From Comamonas testosteroni (GTDB lineage Bacteria > Pseudomonadota > Gammaproteobacteria > Burkholderiales > Burkholderiaceae_C), in assembly GCF_003569915.1 (NCBI RefSeq), contig NZ_KZ984440.1, positions 288,658-352,657 on the forward strand: a stretch of DNA of 64,000 nt, given 5' to 3'. How positions within the stretch are numbered: position 1 is the stretch's first letter; the number at the start of each line of letters is the position of its first letter. Shown here piece after piece: positions 18,879 through 26,345 of the stretch. Under the pieces are notes generated by a model. That model was given only the letters and a program-made list of their open reading frames with translations. It made no database searches and was not told where the DNA came from. The position numbers were made by a program, and so were the translations under genes.

Positions 18879-19073
18879 CTTTTACTTCTCCTGATTGAAT
18901 GAATTAGCTCGATGGTGGCAATGTGCGGTCATTCCTACACTAGCGTAAGCCCTCGGTTTGATGCGGCTGCAGAAAATTTCAAAACCGGCATAAATCGCTT
19001 CAAACCCGAGTGCCTGTCAAAGCGGCTTGCGGGTAATAACATCGACCTCAATACTCACAAAGGTAAAAAAGCC

Positions 19074-20252
19074 GTGGCCGATCTTTCCAAAATCACCTGT
19101 ATCGAAGACCTGCGTGTGGTGGCCAAGCGCCGCGTGCCGCGCATGTTCTACGACTACGCGGATTCGGGCTCCTACACACAGGGCACCTACCGTGCCAACG
19201 AAGACGACTTCCAGAAGATCAAGCTGCGCCAGCGCGTGGCCGTGAACATGGAAGGGCGCAGCACGCGCTCGACCATGATTGGTCACGATGTCGCCATGCC
19301 TGTGGCGATTGCACCCACGGGCCTGACCGGCATGCAGCATGCCGATGGTGAAATTCTGGGCGCCAGGGCCGCCAAGGCGTTTGGCATTCCATTCACGCTG
19401 TCCACCATGAGCATTTGCTCGCTTGAAGATATTGCCCAGCACACCGACAATCATCCGTTCTGGTTTCAGCTCTATGTGATGCGCGACAAGGCTTTCATGG
19501 AGCGCCTGATCAACCGCGCCAAGGCTGCCAACTGCTCGGCACTGGTGGTGACGCTGGATCTGCAAATCCTCGGTCAGCGTCACAAGGACATCAAGAACGG
19601 CCTGTCCACACCGCCCAAGCCCACGATTGCCAATATGCTCAATCTGGCCACCAAGCCGCACTGGTGCATGGGCATGCTGGGTACCAAGCGCCGCACTTTC
19701 GGCAATATCGTCGGCCATGTGGATGGCGTGGGCGATGTGTCCTCGCTGTCATCGTGGACCGCAGACCAGTTTGACCCGACGCTGAACTGGAGCGATGTCG
19801 AATGGATCAAAAAGCTCTGGGGCGGCAAGATCATTCTCAAAGGCGTGATGGATGCCGAGGATGCACGCCTGGCCGCGCAAAGCGGAGCGGACGCGCTGGT
19901 GGTCAGCAATCACGGCGGCCGCCAGCTCGATGGTGCGCCTTCGTCGATTGAAGCGCTGCCATCGATTGCCGAAGCGGCCGGCAAAGATATCGAAGTGTGG
20001 ATGGATGGCGGCATTCGCAGCGGCCAAGACGTGCTCAAAGCCCGCGCTCTGGGCGCGCAGGGCACGATGATTGGCCGCAGCTTCCTCTATGGTCTGGGCG
20101 CTTATGGCCAGGAAGGGGTGAGCAAGGCGCTGCAGATCATTCAGAAGGAGCTGGATGTGACCATGGCGTTCTGCGGCCACACGAATATCAACAACGTGGG
20201 CAAAGAAATCCTGTTGCCCGGCACCTACCCCAAGCCGTTTGAAGCGCTCTGA
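19074..20252 (+). CDS. FMN-dependent alpha-hydroxy-acid dehydrogenase (second LldD-like)
   Basis: 392-aa flavoprotein of the lactate dehydrogenase/glycolate oxidase family. SNHGGRQLD is present with the catalytic His near 280, plus PFWFQLYVMRD and LSTMS for FMN binding. I take the GTG at 19074 (protein ADLSKITCIEDLR...) because family similarity starts there and AAGG lies upstream; an earlier ATG at 18912 would add 54 unrelated residues. It diverges from the second lactate permease. It is not a close copy of LldD at 13282, so it may prefer another 2-hydroxy acid or stereoisomer. Confidence 0.86.
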   Translation: MADLSKITCIEDLRVVAKRRVPRMFYDYADSGSYTQGTYRANEDDFQKIKLRQRVAVNMEGRSTRSTMIGHDVAMPVAIAPTGLTGMQHADGEILGARAAKAFGIPFTLSTMSICSLEDIAQHTDNHPFWFQLYVMRDKAFMERLINRAKAANCSALVVTLDLQILGQRHKDIKNGLSTPPKPTIANMLNLATKPHWCMGMLGTKRRTFGNIVGHVDGVGDVSSLSSWTADQFDPTLNWSDVEWIKKLWGGKIILKGVMDAEDARLAAQSGADALVVSNHGGRQLDGAPSSIEALPSIAEAAGKDIEVWMDGGIRSGQDVLKARALGAQGTMIGRSFLYGLGAYGQEGVSKALQIIQKELDVTMAFCGHTNINNVGKEILLPGTYPKPFEAL

Positions 20253-20272
20253 AATTAGTAGCTGATAGCCTA

Positions 20273-20300
20273 AGCCAGTCACAGAGTGACTGGCTTTTTT
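20273..20300 (+). terminator. intrinsic terminator, perfect 10-bp stem
   Basis: AGCCAGTCAC (20273-20282), loop AGA, GTGACTGGCT (20286-20295), then T through 20300. Ends the second LldD-like transcript 20 bases after its stop. Confidence 0.9.
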
Positions 20301-20311
20301 ACTTTAAATCT

Positions 20312-21700
20312 TCAGTTTTGCAGGCGTTTTCTCCGGGCAAAGCCATAGCCCAGTCCCAGCAGTGCAGCAATGGCTGACCCGCTCAGGATGCCCAGCTTGG
20401 CCGCGCCCAGCAGTGCAGCGTCTTTAAACGCCAGCCCTGCGACAAAGATGGCCATGGTAAAGCCGATGCCCGCCAGCAGCCCGGCCAGCAAAACGCCATG
20501 CCAGTTCAGATCTTGCGGCAGTTTGCACAGCCCACTTTTCACAGCCACCCAGGTAGAGATAAACACGCCTAGTGGCTTGCCAATCACCAGCGCAATCAGC
20601 ACGGCCAATGCCGTGGTCTGTGGGCCGGTGGCTTGCAGATCAATGCCCGAGAACTGCACGCCTGCATTGGCCAGCGCAAAGATAGGCATGATGACAAAAG
20701 CGACCCAAGGGTGCAGCAGCATGGGTAGGCGTTGCGCAGGCGGCAGCAGGTCGCGCTGCGCGGTTTGAGCGGCGCGCAGCTCTTGCAGCAGATGGTGAGG
20801 ATCTGCACGGCCGCTGCTGATCTGGTCACCAGCTTTGCGCAGCGCAGCTTGCGCTGTCATCAGCGGGGACTGCGAAGTGCTGCGCACAAAGACCGGCGTC
20901 ATCAAACCCAGCACCACACCGGCAAGTGTAGGGTGCGCGCCGGTTTTGAGCAGACCAAACCACAGCACGGCACCGGGCAGCACATATAGCGGCGCAGCCG
21001 CAATGCCCATGCGGTTGAATAGCAGCACCAGCAGCACACCAGCACCAGCAATCACAAAGCCCATGGCCTGCAGACCGCCGGAGTAGAAGAGGGCGATGAT
21101 GAGCACGGCCATGATGTCATCGATGATGGCAAGCGCCAGCAGAAAAATGCGCAGCGCACCGGGAATATTGCGCCCCAGCAGTGCCAGAACACCGACGGCA
21201 AAAGCAATATCCGTCGCCGTGGGAATGGCCCAGCCATTGAGCAAGGCCTTGTCATTGCCCGCCAGCGTCATATAGATCAGTGCGGGCATCACCACGCCAC
21301 CCAGCGCCGCAATCAGCGGAAGGCTCGCTTGACGCAAGCTGGCCAGTGCGCCGTTATGCAACTCGCGGCGAATCTCCATACCGACGACCAGAAAGAAAAC
21401 GGTCATCAGCACGTCGTTGACGATGAAATGCAGGTCTGTGCTCCAGCTCCAGGGGCCCAGCGTCAGAGCCAGCGGTGCATGCCAGGTGGCAAAGTAGGTA
21501 TCAGCCCAGGGCGAGTTGGCCCAGAGCAGCGCCGCAGCAGCCATCAACATGAGCGTGATGCCTGCAAAGGACTCGATATGCATCAGGTGGCGGAGGGAGG
21601 CGACAGCTTTTTCGGTCGCGAATTGCAGGGTGGGGGCCTGGCTTTGGGGGGAGGAGGGCAAGCCGTGTGCAGGGGCCTGCACAGAAGTTTGTGGGTCCAT
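20312..21700 (-). CDS. nhaA: Na+/H+ antiporter NhaA
   Basis: Exchanges cytoplasmic Na+ (or Li+) for external protons and so sets salt and alkaline-pH tolerance. 462 aa, about 12 transmembrane segments. The conserved TATDIAFAVGVLALLG and ALAIIDD segments carry the essential aspartates. A Gly/Pro/Ser-rich cytoplasmic tail precedes the first membrane helix at about 40-60. The ATG at 21700 has no clear Shine-Dalgarno sequence and sits right behind a structured leader. A GTG at 21742 would add 14 residues, but these overlap the leader structure. Confidence 0.92.
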   Translation of the reverse strand: MDPQTSVQAPAHGLPSSPQSQAPTLQFATEKAVASLRHLMHIESFAGITLMLMAAAALLWANSPWADTYFATWHAPLALTLGPWSWSTDLHFIVNDVLMTVFFLVVGMEIRRELHNGALASLRQASLPLIAALGGVVMPALIYMTLAGNDKALLNGWAIPTATDIAFAVGVLALLGRNIPGALRIFLLALAIIDDIMAVLIIALFYSGGLQAMGFVIAGAGVLLVLLFNRMGIAAAPLYVLPGAVLWFGLLKTGAHPTLAGVVLGLMTPVFVRSTSQSPLMTAQAALRKAGDQISSGRADPHHLLQELRAAQTAQRDLLPPAQRLPMLLHPWVAFVIMPIFALANAGVQFSGIDLQATGPQTTALAVLIALVIGKPLGVFISTWVAVKSGLCKLPQDLNWHGVLLAGLLAGIGFTMAIFVAGLAFKDAALLGAAKLGILSGSAIAALLGLGYGFARRKRLQN

Positions 21701-21706
21701 GGTGAA

Positions 21707-21820
21707 TTCAATGGCGCGGCAGTGTCCATGAATCACGATCACTGCCAGCGCGCAGGCGGCCCGACCTGCGCATGAAATTCACCTGCCATCACCACCGCAT
21801 GTGGCGGGCACCCGGCCGAG
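21707..21820 (-). ncRNA. candidate nhaA-I (Li+-I class) riboswitch in the nhaA leader
   Basis: The nhaA leader on the minus strand is very structured. It opens with GGGTGCCCGCCAC, continues through GGTGATGGCAGGTGAATTTC, and contains a perfect hairpin GCGCAGG-8 nt-CCTGCGC (21750-21771). GGTGAA inside it can pair with TTCACC placed directly before the nhaA ATG, which suggests translational control. Position and organism group fit the published nhaA-I motif, shown to respond to lithium. I match by recollection of the motif and context, not by a model search. Beyond it, 21821-22032 shows nothing except the ribosome binding site of the next gene. Confidence 0.55.
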
Positions 21821-22032
21821 ATTTTAGGGGCAAAGAGCAGGGCGTCATTTTTTAGGGAATTGCTGATTCATATTGCATTTAGCGATGATGAATATGCGCA
21901 ATGGCAGCCAATGAATGCTGTTTGATGGATATTTACCATGTGTCCTACAGTCCATGCTGTTAGCTGACTCTAAACTGACAAAGCTCATCCGTCCGGGTGA
22001 TGTTGAGCTAACTCATTGATGGGAGAACACGC

Positions 22033-23193
22033 ATGTTGGATACCCTGATTCGTGATGTCGGTACGCGTCTGGGCTTGGGCGATCAAGCTCAGCCTCTGGT
22101 TGAAATGGTGACGGGCCTGATTGCCAATCCGGCAACCGGCGGGCTCTCGGGCTTTCTCGACAAGTTCCGCAATGCGGGCTTGGGCAGCATGGTGCAAAGC
22201 TGGCTGGGTTCTTCTTCGACCCCTGAAGTGCCCACGCATGAGCAACTGGAGTCCGTTCTGGGGGAAGGTGAGAATACCGGCGGCGGACTGCTCTCCAGAG
22301 TGGCCAGCAGCCTGGGGCTGCCTTATGGCAAGGCGGCGACTGCTGTGGCGGCGCTGATTCCCATGCTGGTCTCTCGAATGACCCCTCGCGGAACGGTTCC
22401 AGCGACCCTGCCTGCGGAATTTGGCGACCTGTTGCAGGGCGGTCTTTCGCGCCTGGGCGTGGGCGGCGCTGGCGCGGCCATTTCGGCTGCCGCAGCCAGT
22501 GTGGTGTCGGGAGCAACCAGCGCAGCGTCGACCACGGCTGCGGGCGTCTCCAATGCGGCTTCCGGCGTGTCGAATGCGGCGAGATCTGCCAGTGCAAGCG
22601 CGGCCTCGGCAGCGCAAGCACTGCCGGATTCAAGTGGCGGTATCGGTAAATGGCTACCCTGGCTGATTGGGGCACTGGTAGTGATCTTTGGCATCAGCTA
22701 CTGCTCCAAGAACAAGAGCGCAGATGCTCCGCCTCCTGCGCCGACAGCAACGCCGGCCCCGGCTCCCGCTCCGACCCCTGCTCCTGAACCTGCGCCCGCT
22801 CCGGCTCCTGCAGCTGCAACGCCTGCAGCTGCTCCTGAAGGTGCGGCCGTGGTGGATGGCGCTGAGCAAGGCGTGCCCACACTGCGCGTGTTCTTTGACT
22901 CCGGCAAGACCGATGTGGCGGCGGAGTTTGCGGGCAAATCCAAGGCGTTGGTGGACTATCTGGCAGCCAATGCGGATGCCAAGGCCGTGATCTCTGGCTT
23001 CAACGATCCTACGGGTGACCCGGCCAAGAATGCCGAGCTGTCCAAACAGCGCGCACAGGCAGTGCAAAGCGCGCTGGTGGCTGCAGGCGTAGCGGCTGAT
23101 CGCACCTTGCTGGAAAAGCCTGCTGACACCACTCCAGATGCAGCAGCCAGCAATGCCGCTGCGCGCCGTGTGGATGTGACGGTGCGCAAGTAA
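22033..23193 (+). CDS. DUF937/YidB-like domain fused to OmpA-family domain, envelope protein
   Basis: 386 aa in four parts. Residues 1-145 resemble the YidB/DUF937 family (LIRDVGTRLGLG, GGLSGFLDKFRNAGLG, SWLGSS). An Ala/Ser-rich stretch at about 145-205 follows. A single membrane segment at about 213-230 (WLPWLIGALVVIFGISYC) leads into a Pro/Ala linker (about 240-275). The C-terminal OmpA-like peptidoglycan-binding domain runs from LRVFFDSGKTDV to RRVDVTVRK. There is no N-terminal signal peptide, so the DUF937 part should be cytoplasmic and the OmpA part periplasmic. The ribosome binding site GGGAGA precedes the ATG. Function unknown; probably ties the inner membrane to the wall. Confidence 0.82.
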   Translation: MLDTLIRDVGTRLGLGDQAQPLVEMVTGLIANPATGGLSGFLDKFRNAGLGSMVQSWLGSSSTPEVPTHEQLESVLGEGENTGGGLLSRVASSLGLPYGKAATAVAALIPMLVSRMTPRGTVPATLPAEFGDLLQGGLSRLGVGGAGAAISAAAASVVSGATSAASTTAAGVSNAASGVSNAARSASASAASAAQALPDSSGGIGKWLPWLIGALVVIFGISYCSKNKSADAPPPAPTATPAPAPAPTPAPEPAPAPAPAAATPAAAPEGAAVVDGAEQGVPTLRVFFDSGKTDVAAEFAGKSKALVDYLAANADAKAVISGFNDPTGDPAKNAELSKQRAQAVQSALVAAGVAADRTLLEKPADTTPDAAASNAAARRVDVTVRK

Positions 23194-23215
23194 GTCATTT
23201 AAGCTCGCACTAGGC

Positions 23216-23250
23216 ATGCCGGGTCTGCGAAAGCAGCCCGGCATTTCTTT
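23216..23250 (+). terminator. intrinsic terminator after OmpA-family gene
   Basis: ATGCCGGG-t-CTGC / GCAG-CCCGGCAT stem with GAAA tetraloop (23216-23244), followed by TTCTTTT. Confidence 0.8.
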
Positions 23251-23392
23251 TGGGCATGCGCAGATCAGACTGCCATCACGTTTGACGTCGCCTTGCCTCA
23301 AGCAGGCGGCCTGCTTGAATGGCGCAAGCGGGCGCTTGCTGGCGCAGATATGCTGCAGGCATTGTGTATGAATCAATGGAAAGCGGAATGCC

Positions 23393-24325
23393 ATGATCGG
23401 TGGGGGAGCTGAATATCTGTGGGTGCCCGTGGTGCTGTTTGCGGCGGCTGCGCAGACGGTGCGCAACACCGCACAGCGGTCGCTGACCGCACAGGTCGGC
23501 ACCTTGCCCGCCACGCTGGTGCGCTTTCTCTATGGCTTGCCGTTTGCGGCGGTGTATCTGCTGGCGCTGTATGCGATGGGTGATGGCTCGCAAGGGATGC
23601 CGCAGTTCTCGTGGGCATATCTGGGCTGGATTGCGCTGGGTGCGGCGTTTCAGGTGGCTGCCACCGCAGCTTTGCTGATGGCAATGAAAGAGCGCAACTT
23701 CGCCGTGGCCGTCACCCTGTCCAAGACCGAAGTGCTGCAGGTCGCGCTGTTTGCGGCCATGTTTTTGCATGAGTTGCCCACCCGGCTGGCGCTGCTGGCC
23801 ATGGTGCTGGCCACGGTGGGTGTGCTGATGCTTTCGCTGCCTCCGCGCGGGCAGAGGGCCAGCTTGTCGGCCTGGGCCAGCAAATCATCTCTCTACGGCC
23901 TGATCTGCGGTGCCTGCTTTGCGCTGGCAACGATTGGTTTTCGAGGCGGTGCGGTGGAAATCGCCAAACTGGGCATCAGCTCGCCATGGCTGTCTGGTGC
24001 CTGGGGCGTATTGATCGCCCAGACCATGCAGTCCATAGGCATGGGGCTGTGGATTGGCAAGACGCATGAAGAGGGGCTGCGCCCCATCTTCAAGGCCTGG
24101 CGTATTTCGCTGCTGGCGGGCAGCATGGGCGCAGCGGCATCGCTGGCCTGGTTTACCGCCTATGCCATGCAGGGCGCCGCGCCGGTGCGCACGCTGGGCA
24201 TGGTGGAGGTGGTGTTCAGCTACATCGTCTCGCGCCGGGTCTTTAGCGAACAGCTGTCGCTGACGGAAAAGCTGGGCATGGCGCTGATGCTCTGCGGGCT
24301 GGTGCTGATCTGCCTGCAGCTATAA
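23393..24325 (+). CDS. EamA/DMT family transporter
   Basis: 310-aa membrane protein with about ten hydrophobic helices in two EamA repeats (about 10-145 and 160-305), the layout of drug/metabolite transporters such as RhaT/YdcZ relatives. Substrate cannot be read from sequence. It is monocistronic: a terminator precedes it and an intergenic mini-repeat follows. Confidence 0.82.
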   Translation: MIGGGAEYLWVPVVLFAAAAQTVRNTAQRSLTAQVGTLPATLVRFLYGLPFAAVYLLALYAMGDGSQGMPQFSWAYLGWIALGAAFQVAATAALLMAMKERNFAVAVTLSKTEVLQVALFAAMFLHELPTRLALLAMVLATVGVLMLSLPPRGQRASLSAWASKSSLYGLICGACFALATIGFRGGAVEIAKLGISSPWLSGAWGVLIAQTMQSIGMGLWIGKTHEEGLRPIFKAWRISLLAGSMGAAASLAWFTAYAMQGAAPVRTLGMVEVVFSYIVSRRVFSEQLSLTEKLGMALMLCGLVLICLQL

Positions 24326-24372
24326 AAATAATAGCTTCTAGTCCATATATTGATTGGACTACATGCCTCTAT
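24326..24372. repeat. Comamonad dispersed mini-repeat
   Basis: AAAAATAATAGCTTCTAGTCC followed by ATATATTGATTGGACTAC; shares AATAGCTTCTAGTCC with 60775 and 41390. TAGTCC and GGACTA make a small inverted repeat. Confidence 0.6.
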
Positions 24373-24753
24373 AAATCCCAGGGTCAATAGAAACATGGAC
24401 TGGCAGCTTTGAATTCCATAGCGATGACATCTGTCAAGTGCGCATGAGCAGCCCCAGAACCTGTCATTGCATTGAAATCTCCCGATATAGCGTCGTGGAG
24501 TTTTCGGCAGAATGACGCTTTTGCCTGTCAATTGGTCTGGCGCGTACGACGCTCTACCATTGAAGCACCCGACCGGGGTGGCTGCTGATGCAGTGCCTGC
24601 ATGGCTTACCCGCCATGGCGCACTGGATCATGGCTTCTGTTCCTTTGTCCTTGTTGCGGCGATCTGTGGATCGCTTTTTTGCGTTGCCCTGCAACGCCTG
24701 CGGGGTGGTGTGGTGCTTTGTGCCGACAGGTGCGAACCATCACAACAAGACCT
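24373..24753 (+). promoter_or_regulatory. long lysP leader with internal intrinsic terminator
   Basis: No gene is evident in this 381-base stretch. Its downstream part contains GCGATC-TGTG-GATCGC followed by TTTTTT (24659-24680), a textbook terminator 73 bases before the lysP ATG. A second perfect hairpin GCGTTG/CAACGC (24681-24697) follows immediately. Short ORFs through the leader are not lysine-rich, and L-box (lysine riboswitch) landmarks are not seen. Premature termination that is relieved under some condition is the simplest reading. Confidence 0.5.
24659..24680 (+). terminator. intrinsic terminator/attenuator in lysP leader
   Basis: Six-bp GC-containing stem, TGTG loop, six T. It lies between the preceding gene and lysP but 334 bases past the EamA stop, closer to lysP than to the gene it would otherwise terminate. 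Confidence 0.65.
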
Positions 24754-26286
24754 ATGTCCCAACCCCATTCCAGCCCCGCGAGCGTGCCGGCGGCTGAAGA
24801 CGCGCATGCAGCCCAGCCCGCACCTCAGCTGCACCGGGTACTCAAGCAGCGCCACCTGAGCATGATTGCCATTGGCGGTGCCATCGGCACCGGCCTGTTT
24901 GTGGCCTCGGGCTCGGCCATTGCCCAGGTCGGCCCCGGCGGTGCCGTGCTGACCTATCTGGTCATCGGCATCATGGTGTACTACCTCATGACCAGCCTGG
25001 GCGAGCTGGCCGCCTTCATGCCCGTGGCCGGCTCGTTTTCCACCTACGCTTCGCGCTATGTCGATAAAGGCTTTGGCTTTGCGCTGGGCTGGAACTTCTG
25101 GTTCAGCTGGGCCGTGGTGGTGGCGGTCGATCTGGTGGCCTCGCAACTGGTCATGGCCTACTGGTTCCCCGATGTGCCGGGCATTATCTGGAGCGGGCTG
25201 TTCCTGCTCATCATGGTGGCGCTCAATGCCATCTCGGCACGTGGTTTTGGTGAGGCCGAATATTGGTTCGCGCTGATCAAGGTCGTGGCCGTGCTGTGCT
25301 TTCTGGCGACGGGTGTGATGATTCTGTTCGGCATCATCAGCACCGGCCATATGCCCGGTTTTGAAAACTGGACTGTGGGTGATGCGCCGTTTGTGGGCAA
25401 CTTCGCCACCTTTGTCGGTGTGGCCATGATCGTGGCCTATTCCTTCCAGGGCACGGAGTTGGTGGGCGTGGCCGCAGGCGAATCCGAGAACCCGCGCGAG
25501 AACGTGCCGCGCGCGATTCGCCAAGTGTTCTGGCGCATTTTGCTGTTCTATGTGCTGGCCATCATCGTCATCGGTTTTCTGATTCCCTATACCGACCCAC
25601 AACTGCTGCGCACCGATGTGGCCGATATCGCGGTCAGCCCCTTTACGCTGGTATTCCAGCATGCAGGCTTGCTGTCGGCGGCCACGGTGATGAATGCGGT
25701 GATTCTGACCTCCGTGCTGTCGGCGGGTAACTCGGGCATGTATGCGGCCACGCGCATGCTCTACAACATGGCGACCGAAGGCAATGCGCCGCGTATCTTT
25801 GCCCGCCTCACGCGCAATGGCGTGCCGCTGTATGCGCTGATCGGCAGCACGCTGATTGCCAGCCTGTGCCTGTTCTCGTCGCTGTACAGCCCGCAGGCCG
25901 TGTATATCTGGCTGCTGAATCTGGCGGGCATGACGGAGTTCATCGTCTGGCTGGCGATTGCCATGTGCCACTACCGCTTTCGCCGTGGCTATGTGATGCA
26001 CGGTTATGACGTCAACCTGCTGCCCTACAAGGCAGGCATGTTCCCCTTTGGCCCGGTGCTGGCCTTTGTGCTGTGCCTGATCGTGACGCTGGGCCAGAAC
26101 TACATGGCGTTTCTGGAAGACAAGATCGACTGGGGCAGCGTGATCTCCACCTATCTGGCGATTCCGCTGTTCATGGGCTGCTGGTTCGGCTACTGGTTGG
26201 TCAAGCGCAAGACCTGGGTTCGCTACGCCGATATGACTTTTGCCGAAGCCGATGACATCAAGCGCGAGCAGGCTCTGAAAAAGTAA
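24754..26286 (+). CDS. lysP: lysine-specific permease
   Basis: Amino acid/polyamine/organocation (APC) transporter importing lysine with protons. 510 aa, 12 transmembrane segments. Long stretches match E. coli LysP, for example IAIGGAIGTGLFVASGSAI, MTSLGELAAFMPV, VAAGESENPREN and MNAVILTSVLSAGNSGMYA. The start chosen is the ATG at 24754 (MSQPHSSP...), about 30 residues before the conserved core; upstream in-frame codons belong to the leader. In E. coli LysP also acts as a lysine sensor for CadC; no cadC is seen here. Confidence 0.92.
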   Translation: MSQPHSSPASVPAAEDAHAAQPAPQLHRVLKQRHLSMIAIGGAIGTGLFVASGSAIAQVGPGGAVLTYLVIGIMVYYLMTSLGELAAFMPVAGSFSTYASRYVDKGFGFALGWNFWFSWAVVVAVDLVASQLVMAYWFPDVPGIIWSGLFLLIMVALNAISARGFGEAEYWFALIKVVAVLCFLATGVMILFGIISTGHMPGFENWTVGDAPFVGNFATFVGVAMIVAYSFQGTELVGVAAGESENPRENVPRAIRQVFWRILLFYVLAIIVIGFLIPYTDPQLLRTDVADIAVSPFTLVFQHAGLLSAATVMNAVILTSVLSAGNSGMYAATRMLYNMATEGNAPRIFARLTRNGVPLYALIGSTLIASLCLFSSLYSPQAVYIWLLNLAGMTEFIVWLAIAMCHYRFRRGYVMHGYDVNLLPYKAGMFPFGPVLAFVLCLIVTLGQNYMAFLEDKIDWGSVISTYLAIPLFMGCWFGYWLVKRKTWVRYADMTFAEADDIKREQALKK

Positions 26287-26308
26287 AACCAGGCTTGTTT
26301 GTTTGAAC

Positions 26309-26345
26309 GCTGCCGATTCCTGCCAGCGCAGGCAGAATCGGCAGC
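26309..26345. repeat. long inverted repeat abutting the dinB start codon
   Basis: GCTGCCGATT-c-CTGCC / GGCAG-a-ATCGGCAGC with loop AGCGCA. It could end the lysP transcript (but no T run follows) or fold over the dinB translation start, which begins on the very next base. Confidence 0.7.

Noticed and set aside
22731..22840. Short tandem CCGGCTCC-type repeats
   Set aside because: They code the Pro/Ala linker of the OmpA-family protein in frame and need no separate explanation.
24373..24753. Lysine riboswitch before lysP
   Set aside because: The conserved L-box sequence landmarks and five-way layout are not visible; only the terminator and a second hairpin are clear.
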